Shown: positions 25,841 through 38,338 of the stretch, one piece after another
Layout of the letters: the number at the start of each line of letters is the position of its first letter
How positions within the stretch are numbered: the first letter of the stretch is position 1
Assembly (NCBI RefSeq): GCF_000327385.1
Contig: NW_008708458.1
Location: 1,989,401-2,053,400 of the forward strand
Source of the DNA: Lottia gigantea
Taxonomy: Eukaryota; Mollusca; Gastropoda; Lottiidae
Reading direction: 5' to 3'
Length of the DNA: 64,000 nucleotides
Program-made: the position numbers and the translations under genes
The notes under the pieces: model-generated
Database searches by the model: none
What the model was told of the DNA's origin: nothing
The model's input: the letters and a program-made list of their open reading frames with translations, nothing else

Positions 25841-26255
25841 TCCCCAGGAAGGACTCTACGTAGTACCAACAAACTGCTCCTTAAACCAGAAACTGGACAA
25901 CTTGCTACCTATGGGCAACGTTCTTTTTCTATCCAGGCGCCTTTACTATGGAATAATCTACCATTTAGTTTAAGATCAATTACCTCCGTTAATAGTTTTA
26001 AGGAGAAATTAAAAACACATCTCTTTACGCTGGCCTTTTCATAGAGTTAAAGTTTTTAAATTAATAATGTATCATAAGTTGTCTATTTGTATTTCGTTGT
26101 ATTTTGTTGTATTTTGTTGTTCGTGCTATATGTTTCCCAGTACTTTATTTTTTATATTTCATGTATTTAGTTTTTGTTTGTGTATTAGAGCCTATATTGT
26201 ACAGTGTACTTGAACACAAATGTGAAAGGTGCACGATAAAAAAAACTTATATTAT
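25841..26255 (+). mobile_element. LINE 3' end fragment
   Basis: The plus strand reads a reverse-transcriptase C-terminal tail typical of non-LTR retrotransposons: YGQRSFSIQAPLLWNNLPF then SVNSFKEKLKTHLF, ending at the stop at 26042-26044. A short AT-rich 3' UTR follows and ends in a poorly A-rich tail near 26250. RT and endonuclease domains are absent, so this is a strongly 5'-truncated copy. The clade is not resolved. Confidence 0.75.
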
Positions 26256-27147
26256 TATATTATTTAGACCTTGGCTGAATTAACTATTGAAAAAACAGTA
26301 ATAAAAATGTAAAAAATGTTTTGGTCTTCTTTTGATTAGACTGCTATTCTTTTAGCATCTGCCCTTACTACGATGTACTTTCGTGTGTTTCGAGAATTAT
26401 TTTATACGTTTACATACATTTGGTTAATCGTCAATGTGTGACAGGGCCTTTAACAAGAATAGAACTTTATAGAAACCTGAGATGTAGAACTATCAGAATC
26501 CCTATCGACATTGCGTGACAAAGACAAAGAATAACCTAATTTTGAAAACAATTACCTTATATTTTAATGAAAGTCATCTAATTCTGTAAAAACTACATTT
26601 TTATGCAAAATGTCACTATAATGATAACAGATTACCTGAATTCTTTTTTATAATAATCAACAACCTGGATTTAAACGCCTTTAATCAGCATGTGTGATAC
26701 TTGGCTTCTAGCTATCGATAGTAGAAATAGGTAATCTTGGACTTCATTTAGGCATTGGACCCTATTAATAAATAATAAATGGAAAAAAATTGTACCGATT
26801 TCACTTAATTTCACGTGAGTTCATGAAGTAGTAGTTAAATTTAAGATTTCAGAAAGTCGTAAGGCATTTGATCTTCCTGATCACTAAGTTCTTATAGTAC
26901 ATTTGTATTTAATTAGATGGACCTATCGTTTTTTTTCTCTATGTTATTGTTTCTCAAAGGTTTACCTTATAACAAACTTCTTATTAAGACCAATGACTTT
27001 AATTTAAGGCTGGACTACGTTGCGCTGATGACGCTCATATGGACCATAAAACCAAAATCCTTTTTTTACTTACGTCGTTAATTCATTGTTATAATTTTTT
27101 TCTTTGCTTGTTACGTCTGATTATTATTTATACCTTTGATAAACGTA

Positions 27148-27396
27148 AAGAGGTTTTATAAACTTGTATGTGTATCGGGAACTAAGATTAGAACCATTCC
27201 AATTTTAGTCAGACGTCCGGGGCTCTTGCAATTCCATTAAAAGTAAGCCTTTTATAACGTCACTATCGTAAAAATTGCTATTTTATGTAAGAAATTGCAA
27301 AAACCTAAGACGTCTTATTGAACATATGAATAGTACAAATTGATATTATCAGTGTCCCCTTTTCACATTTTTTCTTAGAAACCTCTTTACAATCTC
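27148..27396. mobile_element. Family A MITE-like element (copy A2)
   Basis: Starts TAAAGAGGTTTTATAAA and ends in the inverse (AGAAACCTCTTTACAATC). It shares the GTGTATCGGGA, CTTGCAATTCCATTAAAA and inverted internal phrases with A1, but the hairpin is more diverged. Confidence 0.65.
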
Positions 27397-28439
27397 TTTT
27401 AGAATCTTGTATTGGATATAAATTACTTTGAAAACATGACACACCTTCACAAGAAAACAAGGGTTGGTAATTTTACTTCCTGCCATCTCGTCTGCTAGTA
27501 ATTATTATATTATTCCTTCAATCTTTTAATGACGGTGATTGTTTGACAGCGCTATAGATGATAATTAAGCAAGTCGGTTCGTACTTAATACTAATACTAA
27601 TGTCAAACAGTAAACTAATAATGATTAGGAGCACATTAACCATTCATTCGACCAATCTTACCTTAGTCTCAGAAATGAGAATTGTTTTGCTAGGCTAATT
27701 TTATAGAGTTCACAGCATATCATCAAAATTTTTTATGGTAACCTTTGCTGTCATTTAGCTTGTTGTTTCAGTTTGAAGGCTATTTCCGCTAAAGAACATG
27801 TTCACGCCGTATATATCATACTATACGCCTTGTCGACAAAAAGTACAATAAGCAGGCAGGGGTGAACCAGTGAAGATAGAAATAGAAGGTTAAATTTCTA
27901 GTTTAAGGTATATTTAAGGGGATTATGAAATTGTCGTTCAGTTCTAGTACTTCTAAGCTTTTTACATAAGACCCAAATAGATCCCCCAAAAATAACCATT
28001 GTTGTCTTCAAAAAGTTTAGTCGTGTTTTTCTTGTGACTAACTATAGAGAGTCCGACACAAATCCGTAAAACATTAAATTCTCAAAAACTAAAAATACAT
28101 CATTAAGCCAATTCGGAACTCTAATTTCCTTCTTCTGATTCGGGATAAACAATGGTCAACGATGGAAAAGAACATGATATAAAGGGTTAACTACATTGAC
28201 AGTTATCCATTTATGATTGAGGACGTTGTCGAAAGCAAGTTTTCTCAGTTCACATGGCGATTGTAAACATAGTAAACCTTTTGTACAAGAGCCCTTTCTA
28301 TGAACTGCCATGTTAAATCGACGTCGTTTACTTCGAGGCGGAATAAGGGAAATCGCTTTATTCCTTCCATGAAAATACCGCGTATTTAAGCTGCTGACCT
28401 GCCCCCACCACCGCCGCCTTCCTAGATTAAAAAATTTAC

Positions 28440-28670
28440 ACCACTAATTCCTTCAAGGATATCTCAAACTAGGAATTTCTTTTCCTATTTTATAGATGTC
28501 TTTTCTATATAATATGGCAGTGTCTCAAGAAAAGACGACTAGTCATTTCAACTTTCAGATGCGGATATTCCTTGACACACATGGATTTGAAGATTAATTA
28601 CTGGCTATAAAATTCCCCTTTCTGAGACTAAGGTAAGATTGATAAAAATATGGCGCAGCTATATCTTTAA
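28440..28670 (-). mobile_element. Family B element, inverted copy
   Basis: Read on the minus strand it starts TTAAAGATATAGCTGCGCC and continues with CTTAGTCTCAGAAA and the CAAATCCATGTGTGT phrase shared with the copies at 29678, 42867 and 58129. Together with the plus-strand copy at about 27650-28005 it forms an inverted pair about 1 kb across. Confidence 0.6.
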
Positions 28671-29677
28671 TGTCATCCTTATGTCTAAAAATAGAATATC
28701 TAGCATGACTGTCCTGCTATCATCCTAGTATTACATCCTACTTTTATAGGTATTCTTATAATTAATATATTAGATTAAACCAAACGGTGGTGATATTACT
28801 GTTTGGTCATTCCCCATGAAATACATAAACCTTAAAATATCATGTTGTCTTTGTGGTTATGATGCCCTTTGTACCATTATAGCAGTAGTTTCCAACCTAG
28901 GGGTGATCACCCTCAAGGGGTAATTTGAAATTTTTGGCTGGTCGCTATGTAGACAATCATAAAATTTTGAACAATTATGATTTTAATATTCTCCGAAATG
29001 AAAACGCTTGTAGAGAACACAAACAGATAACCATAAAATAGTGAGGATTTAAAGAGGGGGTAATGCAATCGACCAAGGAATTTAAAGGGAAGACAGAAAG
29101 GAAAAGATTGAAAAAATCTGTATAATTATAGCGTGACACCATCTAGACTTTTCTAAAAATGCATTTTGAAATTAGTAATTAGACGTTATACAAGACCAGT
29201 ACATGATAAGACAAAATTTCAAAAAACGATCTAGACATGAAAATGAACATCATCAAAAGGCTAGTCTATATACTTTTAATGATAAGACACGCTATCCGCG
29301 GATTTGTCGCTCGTGAGTAGGAAGAATCAGAGATATAAAACACCACACATCAGCACTCAACCTTTCAGAAGAAGAATGGAACCATCTGACGTATATGTAT
29401 ATGAAAGATTATTCCAGTAGTATCAGTAGTTTGATGTTTTGCACCCTTTAGAATCTAACGCCTGGATTTTTCGCACCAATCGTAAAGCGGAAAGAAGGTA
29501 GTATTTTTTTTACATTATTACTAAATTATAACGTAATGATCAAATCACTTGCTGTAAAGTTTGTTCACCCTGGAATTTCGAAATACATTTTAGCTGCAAC
29601 TCATGTAGTGATGTTAATTTGGATTTTGAGTTTCGTTTTGCGGACCGTTTGTATGTTTTTTTTTTACATTTCTATAA

Positions 29678-29990
29678 TTAAAGGAACAGGTAGACCAATC
29701 GTACGTTAGTTTCAGAAACTGGAATAATTATATTAGCTGAGATAATAAGTAATAAGCTCACCGTCGAAATTTTAGCCTTCAAATCCATGTGTGTCCAGAA
29801 TTATCTGCGTTTGAATGTTAAATTGACGACTCGTCAATTTAAGAGACATAAATAGAAATAGTGAGTAAAATTTCTAAAAGTATATTTAAAGGAAGTATTT
29901 GATTTTCATATATTTCTAGTACTTCTAAAGACTATTAACATATACTCAAGACTAAAATCAACCCCTCAAAATGGCACATCAGTCCAAAGG
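29678..29990 (+). mobile_element. Family B TTAA-flanked MITE-like element
   Basis: Begins TTAAAGGAACAGGTAGACC, contains TTAGTTTCAGAAACTGG, TCTGCGTTTGAATGTTAAAT and the CTAGTACTTCTAAAGACTAT phrase, and ends near ATGGCACATCAGTCC. The same order of blocks occurs in the copies at 42867 and 58129. There is no ORF. It lies 110 bases upstream of the 5' UTR splice acceptor of the intact GPCR. Confidence 0.7.
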
Positions 29991-30114
29991 ATTCAGAACT
30001 ATGGGGCTCTACTTTATGAAATTTGTCAAGTTGTAATTTTTTGTTAATTTTCCCTTCATATCTTTTTAAGTTATAATTGTCAACTATACCTCTTTTTCAG
30101 CCACCTCAGAGAAA

Positions 30115-31158
30115 ATGAACCAGCAAACCAACGAAAGCAATAATTTCAACATGTCCTACCAGAGTGGCACTTTACCAGAGAGGTCAAATCCCTACGCCTT
30201 AATGATCCCGTCTTTAGTCACCATCGTTTTGAATTTATTAAGTTTCGGTGTTGTTCTAACCAATCAAAAGCTTCAGGCAAGACTCAAAGTTTGTTTCATT
30301 GGTCATTTATTAACTGATTTGGGATTTGGAGTTTCAAACTTAGAAGTTTCGTTCAGGATTCTCTTGAGTATTAACAATTCTAGTTCTTGCTACTGGAGCG
30401 TTATAACGTATTTTGGATTTTTAGCTGTAACAAGCTGCATGGCTTTATTACAAACTTTCGATCGTTTCCTCATATTGAAACTGACTTATTCATATGTCGC
30501 TTGGATAACCGCGTCTAAAATGATCATTATGGTAGTCTTGATTTACATCATTAATTTCTTAATATTTGGATTAAGTTTCTACATTGGATTTCAAGATGAA
30601 AGCGAGATAAGGTGCATAGTGTTAACTTCAGGGGGCAAGGTGGGTTATATTCTAGCTAGTGTTTTATTTTCAGTCAGTATCGTTATAGTGACCTGTATGT
30701 ATATCTATATTGGTACAGTGGTGCGACGACATGAAAGAGATATTCAAAACACGTCAACCATATCCCCCACCGATAACGTAGGCGCAAGTGGTTTGTTACG
30801 TGATAAGAAAAATTTGATAACTTTGGCGATTATTGTGCTCCTTTACATTCTGTGTTATACTCCTATGACTGTTACCTTGGTTGAAATTATGCTGAATTGG
30901 GAAACAAGGATTCAATTTTTTGATAATAATTTACCTTACCATTCAGGAATACTTCTAATGGCCAACAGCATCATCAATCCTATAATCTATATCTGGAGAT
31001 TAAAGACAAACCGCGAAGATTGTCATCAAAGACTTGTGAGCTGTTTTAAAATCTTGAGGCGGAATTCTGTGGCGGAATCCACGGTTCGTCAGAGGCAGCA
31101 AGGTCAACCCAAGAACAGGGCAGACGTGATAAACACTAATTCTTCTTCAATTCCTTAA
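30115..31158 (+). CDS. Rhodopsin-class GPCR, intact copy (orphan)
   Basis: Single-exon coding region of 347 residues with seven hydrophobic segments. The N-terminus is short with Asn-glycosylation sites and no signal peptide. Class A landmarks: TM2 HLLTDLGFG (Asp2.50), a TM3 Cys in SSCYW, DRF at the end of TM3 in place of DRY, a second extracellular Cys (EIRC), a basic third loop (RRHER, RDKKN), TM6 CYTP in place of CWxP, TM7 NSIINPIIYIWR (NPxxY), then an amphipathic KTNRED segment and a Ser-rich tail. A splice acceptor ends at 30100, so a 5' UTR intron is likely. The ligand and subfamily are unknown; no close vertebrate type is recognised. Two nearby relatives (37074 and 40869) and three fragments show that this is a local expansion. 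TM4 is complete here (MVVLIYIINFLIFGLSF), unlike the relatives. Confidence 0.85.
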   Translation: MNQQTNESNNFNMSYQSGTLPERSNPYALMIPSLVTIVLNLLSFGVVLTNQKLQARLKVCFIGHLLTDLGFGVSNLEVSFRILLSINNSSSCYWSVITYFGFLAVTSCMALLQTFDRFLILKLTYSYVAWITASKMIIMVVLIYIINFLIFGLSFYIGFQDESEIRCIVLTSGGKVGYILASVLFSVSIVIVTCMYIYIGTVVRRHERDIQNTSTISPTDNVGASGLLRDKKNLITLAIIVLLYILCYTPMTVTLVEIMLNWETRIQFFDNNLPYHSGILLMANSIINPIIYIWRLKTNREDCHQRLVSCFKILRRNSVAESTVRQRQQGQPKNRADVINTNSSSIP

Positions 31159-32009
31159 GTTGAAGATTTGAGAACATTGGCAATTAGTGAAGTATGGTTG
31201 CGAGAGCTGACTTCAAAAGGACAAGAACTTGGAGATATTCCTTTCTCCGATTGCACACCATGTTCCTTGATCGACGGTGCACCCTCTCTCAATTCTCTCA
31301 GTCAAAAATGACACTCTCTCCCTTTTGCATACCATACGTCATTACCTATATTTTCCAATTAACGACATTTAGAGTAGATTATTGTTGTTGATAATGGCGG
31401 CATTAGAATTATTGTTTTAACTAATTAAATTAACTGGAAATCGTAAGTCTTGTTATTCGAATATTTCCCATTCCAAAGAAATACAACTGGTTGGTTCTTT
31501 TTCAGAATGACCAATGTGTACAAAATACAAAATATAGTGTCCAACTAGCGAGCATTGGACACCATTAAACTCAAAAGTGTAGGAAATGGACACTGATTCT
31601 ATGTTTATTTTTTTAATAAAACACCTGTTACAATTTTTTAAATATAATATACAACATATCACCGTCAATCGATGGGTTTGTATGTAACTTGGCCAAAACA
31701 TCACTAAATATTCCTGTTTGATTATTGCCACGCCCAATGAAATCAAACTACGAACTAGGAGCATTACAAAATACATACACTTGACAGGACAATGAAATGC
31801 CGAGAGTAATCTCGAATACTTTCTATAATGTCTATATTTCCTGTTTTAGCAACAACCCAAACCCCTACAGGGATGCTTACATCTAGGGAGAACTGAGAAC
31901 AGTTTCTTCTGGCATGATTGGTTAAGCCATTACAATGGTATAACGGAAACGTAACCTTTAAAGCGACAGTGCGTCAATTTTGGGGTTGATTTGAGTCTTA
32001 AATATATAG

Positions 32010-32104
32010 TCGGTCAGTATCGTTATAGTGACAAGTTTAAATATCTATATCGGTAAAGTTGTTCGACGGCATGAAAGAGACAAAATACGTCTACCACCAC
32101 CAAT
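32010..32104 (+). pseudogene. GPCR fragment (TM5 to loop 3)
   Basis: About 95 bases match the TM5/third-loop part of the neighbouring GPCR genes: GTCAGTATCGTTATAGTGAC, ATATCTATAT, then GTTGTTCGACGGCATGAAA and a Thr-codon run. The reading frame is not kept and the rest of the gene is absent. The left edge follows the end of a family B element; the right edge is the 20-bp inverted repeat at 32104. Confidence 0.8.
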
Positions 32105-33014
32105 ATAGCAACTTCATTTAGGGTGTAAAATAACTTTTTGTTGATTCAAAAATTATCTCATTTGTTTAAAGTCTAAAAGTTAATTTTATGTGATCTGAAT
32201 TTTGTATTTGTCTCCCTTTAATTGCATTATTCTCTGGAAAGGTGCTGTATTATTTTGTTTGCTTTGAGATGGTCACTCTTTCTATTAGTAAGTTTATATG
32301 AAGAAAATAAGGCCAAAACGTGTCTGTAAGCATAATTTAGTTAGTTTTCAATGTATTCCAGATAATTATTCTAAGTATCATTGTGTATGTTCTGCACGTT
32401 TCAGTTTTATGCAATCTCTGTATGTTGATATTTAAAGGAAAATTCGCTGGTCATTTTATTTCTAAAAATGGAGGATGGCTGATGCAATCATAGACCCACG
32501 TGCAGGTTTTCAATCCCTAATTAATTTGGCATAGATTTATATTGTATTAAGAGTACTTTTTTTTTGTCTATTTCAGAAATCATTGACACTGTTATTTAAT
32601 ACTGGAGGAGAATTTCATGTTCCTTAAAAGTTTTATCAATTAATAATATCTCTCTACACTAACTCAAATATTTCTGCTCTCAAGAACTCTCATTCATCAC
32701 TTGTCACAATCATACCTAAACTGCCAAGGATAAATAAAGGAGTTTTCGTCATCATATGAAGTTGGTGTTGTTTGATGAGCCAGAAGCATATGGGGTTCCA
32801 TCGAGTCGGTGCATTTAGATGTTCAGCCCCAAATTCAAGAAGATTAAACGGATTGGCGGTTATACCTTTAACCTTAACTTTAAGACCCCTGCTTTAACCA
32901 CTCAAATTCCTTCACAATCTCACAAAATCCCAGCGCTGGAGAGGACCGTTATTTGATTGGTTAAAGCAGGGGTTAGGTCAATGGTTATTTTAGGCCCTAA
33001 ATGAAGTTGCTATA
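32104..33014. mobile_element. Segment bounded by 20-bp inverted repeats
   Basis: TATAGCAACTTCATTTAGGG at 32104-32123 recurs in inverse at 32995-33014. An internal inverted pair (ACCCCTGCTTTAACC near 32890, GGTTAAAGCAGGGGTT near 32970) sits near the right end. The roughly 0.9 kb has no ORF of note. It may be a non-autonomous DNA element; no target-site duplication is evident to me. Confidence 0.4.
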
Positions 33015-33334
33015 GTAAAAACAAAAGCTAATTTTAATTAGACTTATCTAGTTTGCAAAAATGAAACATGAAATGGATTTCAAAATATTTTCTCCTAACA
33101 TTATTTTGTTCATTTGCCACACTGTCTACCTACAATTTATCGTTAACACCCTAAAATACACATGCTTTAACGGGTTTTATTGTTATGGTCCGCTATGTAA
33201 TAAACGGACCCTCGCAATTCATAATCAGCCAGTCTCTGTCCTGCTACGATAAGCCTATAACCAAAATGAACCATAAGTTATGTTAAAGATCAGAAGGACA
33301 AATTTCAAAGAAAAGAGGAAAGAAAGAACGCTGT

Positions 33335-34980
33335 AAGTAAGTTTATTGCAAAGAGCCATTTAGACTCATCAACATGATATATAAATATATACAATATATA
33401 CAATATATACAATGCAGAGATTATAAACTATATAAATAATAACAATATATATAACATGATGATAAGTATAAAGAAGGATTATAATAACCATTAAACATCT
33501 ATAAGTCTCTCTTCCTAACAGAGCAAATTAAGTATCTCGCAAGGTTACAAAGCTGCTTTTTATTTTGTATTGATAAAAGTTCTTTTAGTTTTAACATTGA
33601 CGGTTTGTGCCAATAGTAACGTTTAATATATTTCTCACGTAACTCATTATAATTTGTACATTGCAATATAAAATGATATTCGTCCTCTTTTGATAATTTA
33701 TCACATAAAATACAGATTCGGTTTTCTCTTGCGATTTTACTATACCTGCCTATTTCAACATTCAGCATATGAGATGACAATCTAAACTTAGAAATAACAT
33801 AGCGATAAGAATCTGGGATTGATTTGGATAAGTAATATTGTAATGTAAAATGAAATGGTAGATTTTTATATATTAAACATTTGGAGGATGACTCAAAACA
33901 AGCAAACATTTCTTGGAGAAATATATCTTTAAGTCTACATGTTATAATATTAATGCTTTAATGCACAGTTTGGTTAAGCGGATAATGTCATATATAACCA
34001 AAACCCAAAGAGTATAGCAGACTCTTTATTTCTCCAAGCCAATTAGGGCTAGTATTAATGTTTTCGTTCATATCCTCGTATACACATTGTAAAATACAAT
34101 TTTCACTTGTCAAAATTTTAAACCAATATTTGATGATTTGAATATAGTGTGTTATATATAACGGGAATCTACCTAACTCTGCATACATCATAAAATTCAT
34201 TGTGCCTCTTTTTACATGTAATATATATTTTAGAAAATCAGTGTGAACCATTTCAATTTCCTTGGAAATTCTAAAACCCCATATTTCGCAACCATAATTT
34301 AGAACAGGTGAGACGTAGGAATCAAATACATTTAATTTAGCTTCAATATTTAGTGAATTTTTGTTACATATATTAAGTATATTAAACATACACTTATTCC
34401 CTTGAGATGATATTCTTGACTGAGCTTTAACAAATTTACCATTATAAAATAAATTCACCCCCAGGTAATTGAAACTGTTCACAACTTCTATAGGTTTACT
34501 ATTATATAACCATGTACAATGTTTCGGGAGTTTGTTTCCCTTTCTAAATACAACTATTTTTGTTTTCTCAACATTCACCTCTATGTACCATTTACATGCA
34601 TATACGTACAAAGTGTTAAGATTTTCCTGCAATACATTAATAGTTTCTGAGACAAGAGCTGTGTCGTCTGCATACAATGTCAAGAATATTATTAATCAAA
34701 CCCTGTAAAGCAAAGATGAGTCAATCGTCCCATAGCCAGGCTTAAATCCAAACTGGGCGTCTGAAATACACCTATATTTATCTGACTATACTAACAATCT
34801 ATTATTCAAAATACATGTAAATATCTTAGACAAACAACTGACCAAAGAAATACCTCGATAATTTTGTACATCGTTAATAGAACCTTTCTTATATACAGGA
34901 ACAATGATAGCTTCAGACCCTTCGTCCGGAAAGCACCCCTTTTCAAAAATCAATGTACATAAGTTTGGAATCATAATGAC
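33335..34980 (-). mobile_element. 5'-truncated LINE with reverse-transcriptase remains
   Basis: On the minus strand, from right to left: 34974-34786 reads an RT N-terminal block (GCFPDEGSEAIIVPVYKKG, NYRGISLVSCLSKIF); about 34785-34690 continues with AQFGFKPGYGTIDSS; 34683-33988 reads YADDTALVS, the RT active-site motif, followed by the thumb and connection (NSFNYLGVNL, LNYGCEIWGF); 33909-33499 reads a C-terminal CxxC...H...C motif (CILCDKLSKEDEYHFILQC). The sequence between FGFKPG and YADD is far too short, so an internal part of the RT palm was lost, and there are frame breaks between blocks. The 3' end on the plus-strand side is GTAAGTAAGTTTATT (about 33335). There is no endonuclease domain. 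This is an inactive non-LTR retrotransposon; the clade is unresolved. Confidence 0.88.
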
Positions 34981-35369
34981 TACGCTAATGACTACTATAG
35001 ATGATAATCAACAGAAACTAGTTATTTTAAAGGGATAGACCGGTTTATTTTCAACGTGAAAAATTACGCTAATTATGCGTGAAACTATATCTAAACCCTT
35101 TATATAGTTTCTATAAAATACCTGCATGGCTACTAAGGAATTGTTTAAAACATCAAATTTACTATTATAATTGATACGAGACCGATGTTTTCTCGTGAAT
35201 GGTTTCTTAGCGTCTCAGAAAGGAATTCCGAGAATATACGGACATGCGCAGAATGTTTTGTTTACAAATGACGACGAATTCAAAAATATAAAAATTAACT
35301 TTGTTTGTGTACTTCTCCGGTTGTTACATGTAAATTATAGATTATTATCATTATATCAAAATTCATAAA
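34981..35369. other. Non-coding spacer, LINE to inverted duplication
   Basis: A TTAAAGGGATAGACCGGTTT phrase at 35026 resembles the one at about 43824 inside the right duplication arm. I see nothing else. Confidence 0.3.
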
Positions 35370-36131
35370 ATCACAATAATGAGAAATTAAAATAACGAAG
35401 TTGATCTCTACTTTTATTTTCTATCGAGTCTTCCAGTCGGAAATATGTTAAGTCCAATCAAAAGTGAGTTCTCATAATCGCTATTTTCCAGAACAGTAAA
35501 ATGGAGGCCGTGAGATTTAAAATACTTACGTAACCGTTGAAGAATTATTTTATCGAATGTGACTTAACGCTTGGATTTTTCACGGTGAAACTTTCACAAA
35601 AGGAAAGGGGCATCTTCCTCTACATGATGGCATGAAGAATTATGTATATCACGATGAAGACCACAAAAACTCATTGAAAAAACCAGTCTAGCCTTTTAAT
35701 CTAATCAGAAACAGCCGTCAGGTGCAGGTTAAAAATAATTAATAAAATACTACTTATCAAATTGATAATATACACGTATATTACTTGTTACCTATTCTGC
35801 GGCTATAAAACTCATTTAATACTCTACTGCTTGTTTTGTTTTCTAGCTCAGATGTATTTACTAACATAATATAAGAAATTGGAAATTAAGATAATCGGGT
35901 GGCCAAGAGAAAACGATAACACTTTATATTTCAAGGTTATTTCGAAAATTCAATGTTTAAACAATAATATTTTTACCTCGGAATATTAAACATATTTCAC
36001 TAAATTGCCAATTTGTAGTAGAAACCAATTTAAAATAGAAACCTTTTATATTGTCAAAATATATATGGCCGATAGCGATAATTTTATTGTAATCACCTTT
36101 TTGATTTTCTTTATCAAAATCTGTATAAAGT

Positions 36132-36745
36132 AAGTAAGTAATTTTATTAAAGTCTCACCAGTTATACATAAAAAATATATACAAATAAAACACAACACTA
36201 TTCAACTGCCATTCTGTTAAGAATTATGAGAGACATGTCATCATTATTAAAACATTGTTATCACAGGTCCGGAAATTTAAAATATAATAAAACTCAATAA
36301 AACTCAACAAAAACAAATATAAATACAAATATTAACGTAAAAATAGTTCTATTAATTTTACATATAAACGTTTCAATTTTACTCTGAATTCAGGTTGACC
36401 GATAAAGGGTACATTTTCTATGTTTTAGAATATCACAGCAAGTTTTGGCGGTTAATTGGTACATTTCAGGGTGGGATAAAAGGATACACATTTTGTCTTG
36501 ATCGGTTAATTAATCAAAATTTGGGAATATATTTCTGGCTTTTCTAGTGCAAGTACTTCTTATGTTGGTGTATAATGGGCATCTTAGGAGACAATGTTCT
36601 TCATCTTCCACGGTATTAGGGCAATTAAAACATGTTCTGTTTTCAATGGGGATGCCTTCGTATCTACCTGTTTCTATGCGGATTGGAGCTACACCACATC
36701 TAAATTTAGCTAGGGCACCGCGGTGAGATCTGAAATCTATGAATG
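36132..36745 (-). mobile_element. LINE 3' fragment inserted in left arm
   Basis: The minus strand reads the cysteine/histidine C-terminal motif of a non-LTR retrotransposon: IETGRYEGIPIENRTCFNC then EDEEHCLLRCPLY (36752-36510). The 3' end is TAAGTAAGTAATTTTATT at 36132, similar to the larger LINE at 33335. It is absent from the matching point in the right arm, so it inserted after the inverted duplication or was lost there. Only the last quarter of an ORF is present. Confidence 0.8.
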
Positions 36746-37073
36746 ATAACACTTAAGTATTAAAGCTGTAATCTAATCTTATCTTTTTGACAATGAATTT
36801 TATAAAGGCTGTTATTTTAAAATGGTTCAACCTATAAAGCTGCAATTTGGTGAGAATATTTCTGATCTCCCTTAAAATATGAGGTCGAAATATTATGATC
36901 ATCAATTTGATAGTTTCTGAAAAATCCTGAAATGAAAAGTGTTATAGTTTTATCTGAGTCACTCGATATTTATTCATTTTTTTAAAACTCCAAGTTCAAA
37001 CTTTAACTATGTTGAAACCAGATTGTGAATTTTAACCGCGTTTTTAATAATTTCAGCCTATACTGAAGAATAA

Positions 37074-38033
37074 ATGAATCAACGAACGAATGAAAATTTC
37101 AGTCTATCAGATCAGAATAGCACCATTATTCAGATGACAAATTTTTACACCGTGTTAATTCCATCTTTAGTCACTATTATCTTAAATGTGTTCAGCTTCG
37201 GTGTTGTGTTAACCAATCAAAAGCTTCAGGCAAGAATTAAAGTTTGTTTCATTGGTCATTTATTAACTGATTTAGGATTTGGAGTTTCAAACTTAAACTT
37301 TCCTCTAGGACATTTAATTGAAACTCAAAATTCCTCATCTTGTTACTGGAGAGTTATAACGTATTTTGGATTTCTATCTGTAACAAGCTGCATGACTTTA
37401 TTACAAACTTTCGATCGTTTCCTCGTATTGAAACTGACATATTCATATGTCGCTTGGATAACCGTGACTAAAATGATCATCATGGTCGTCATTGGATTTA
37501 AAGCGGAAGTCAAAGTCGAATGTTTGGGTCTTTCAGGGGGCAAGGTGGGTTATATTCTAGTTACTGTTTTATTTTCAGTCAGTATCGTTATAGTGACCTG
37601 TATATATATCTATATTGCTAGAGTTGTTCGACGGCATGAAAAAGATATACATCATACGTCAACCACCATCACCACCACGGGAACCGATGACGTAGACGTG
37701 AGTGGTTTGATACGTGATAAAAAGAATTTGATGACGTTGGCGATTATTGTGCTCCTTTACATTCTATGTTATACTCCTATGACTGTAACGTTAATTCAGA
37801 TAATGTGGAATTGGGAAACAAGGATTCAATATTTTGCTAACAATTTACCTTATCATTCCTTAATCCTCATGATGGCCAACAGCATCATCAATCCTATAAT
37901 CTATATCTGGAGATTAAAGACAAACCGCGAAGATTGTCATCAAAGACTTGTCAGGTGTTTCAAACTTTCCGGCGAAATTCTGTGGTGGAATCAGCAGGTC
38001 AACAGAGGCAGGTTGAATCTCACTATAGTCTGA
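37074..38033 (+). pseudogene. GPCR copy 2, TM4 shortened and C-terminus frameshifted
   Basis: An open frame of 319 residues, closely related to the intact GPCR at 30115 and almost identical to copy 3 at 40869 (a handful of residue differences before the tail). Relative to the intact gene it lacks 15 codons in TM4 and the start of extracellular loop 2: MVVLIYIINFLIFGLSF... has become MVVIGFKAEVKVEC, leaving about 12 hydrophobic residues, too few to cross a membrane. Near the end, CAAACTTTCCGGCG replaces CAAAACCTTTCGGCG of copy 3, a one-base difference that shifts the frame so the tail reads KLSGEILWW. Ancestral tail codons remain readable downstream to about 38068. A 3' splice site (TTTCAG ending at 37056) before the ATG is kept. 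It may still be transcribed; a working seven-helix receptor is doubtful. Confidence 0.75.
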
Positions 38034-38338
38034 ACGTAAGGAGTATCAAATCGTCTTCTGTTCCATAGCTGGTCCTTTATTAAAAACCAGTGCAATATTT
38101 ACATTGTGAATTTCGTTATCCTTCTGTTAATCGTCACACAAAATTATTATTGTCACTTATAATTTAACTTTAAATTTGTTTTATTGGTTTATATAGCTAA
38201 ATTATATATTTCATAATTGAAATATTTTCGCTGCCTTTGTCCGTCCACATTTCTTGTAGAGGCTTCAGTTTTGACCTGATTTTGATGTAACATGGTACTA
38301 TCATAATAAGGGATAATAAAGAGGTTTTCCAAAATATT

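Larger units (their letters stand above)
26256..30100. other. Gene-free interval with several MITE-like elements
   Basis: It holds family A copy A2 (27148-27396), family B copies at about 27650-28005, 28440-28670 (inverted) and 29678-29990, and a possible hAT-like relic starting at about 28883 (CAGTAGTTTCCAACC). The remaining AT-rich sequence shows no gene. A tract TCTTTTTCAG at 30091-30100 is a probable 3' splice site for the GPCR 5' UTR intron. Confidence 0.5.
31159..33330. other. Non-coding interval with GPCR fragment and inverted repeats
   Basis: It includes a family B end fragment (about 31959-32003), a GPCR gene fragment (32010-32104), and a 20-bp inverted repeat (TATAGCAACTTCATTTAGGG at 32104-32123, inverse at 32995-33014). 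Nothing else is supportable; the ORFs at 31194, 31453 and 33061 look random. Confidence 0.45.
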
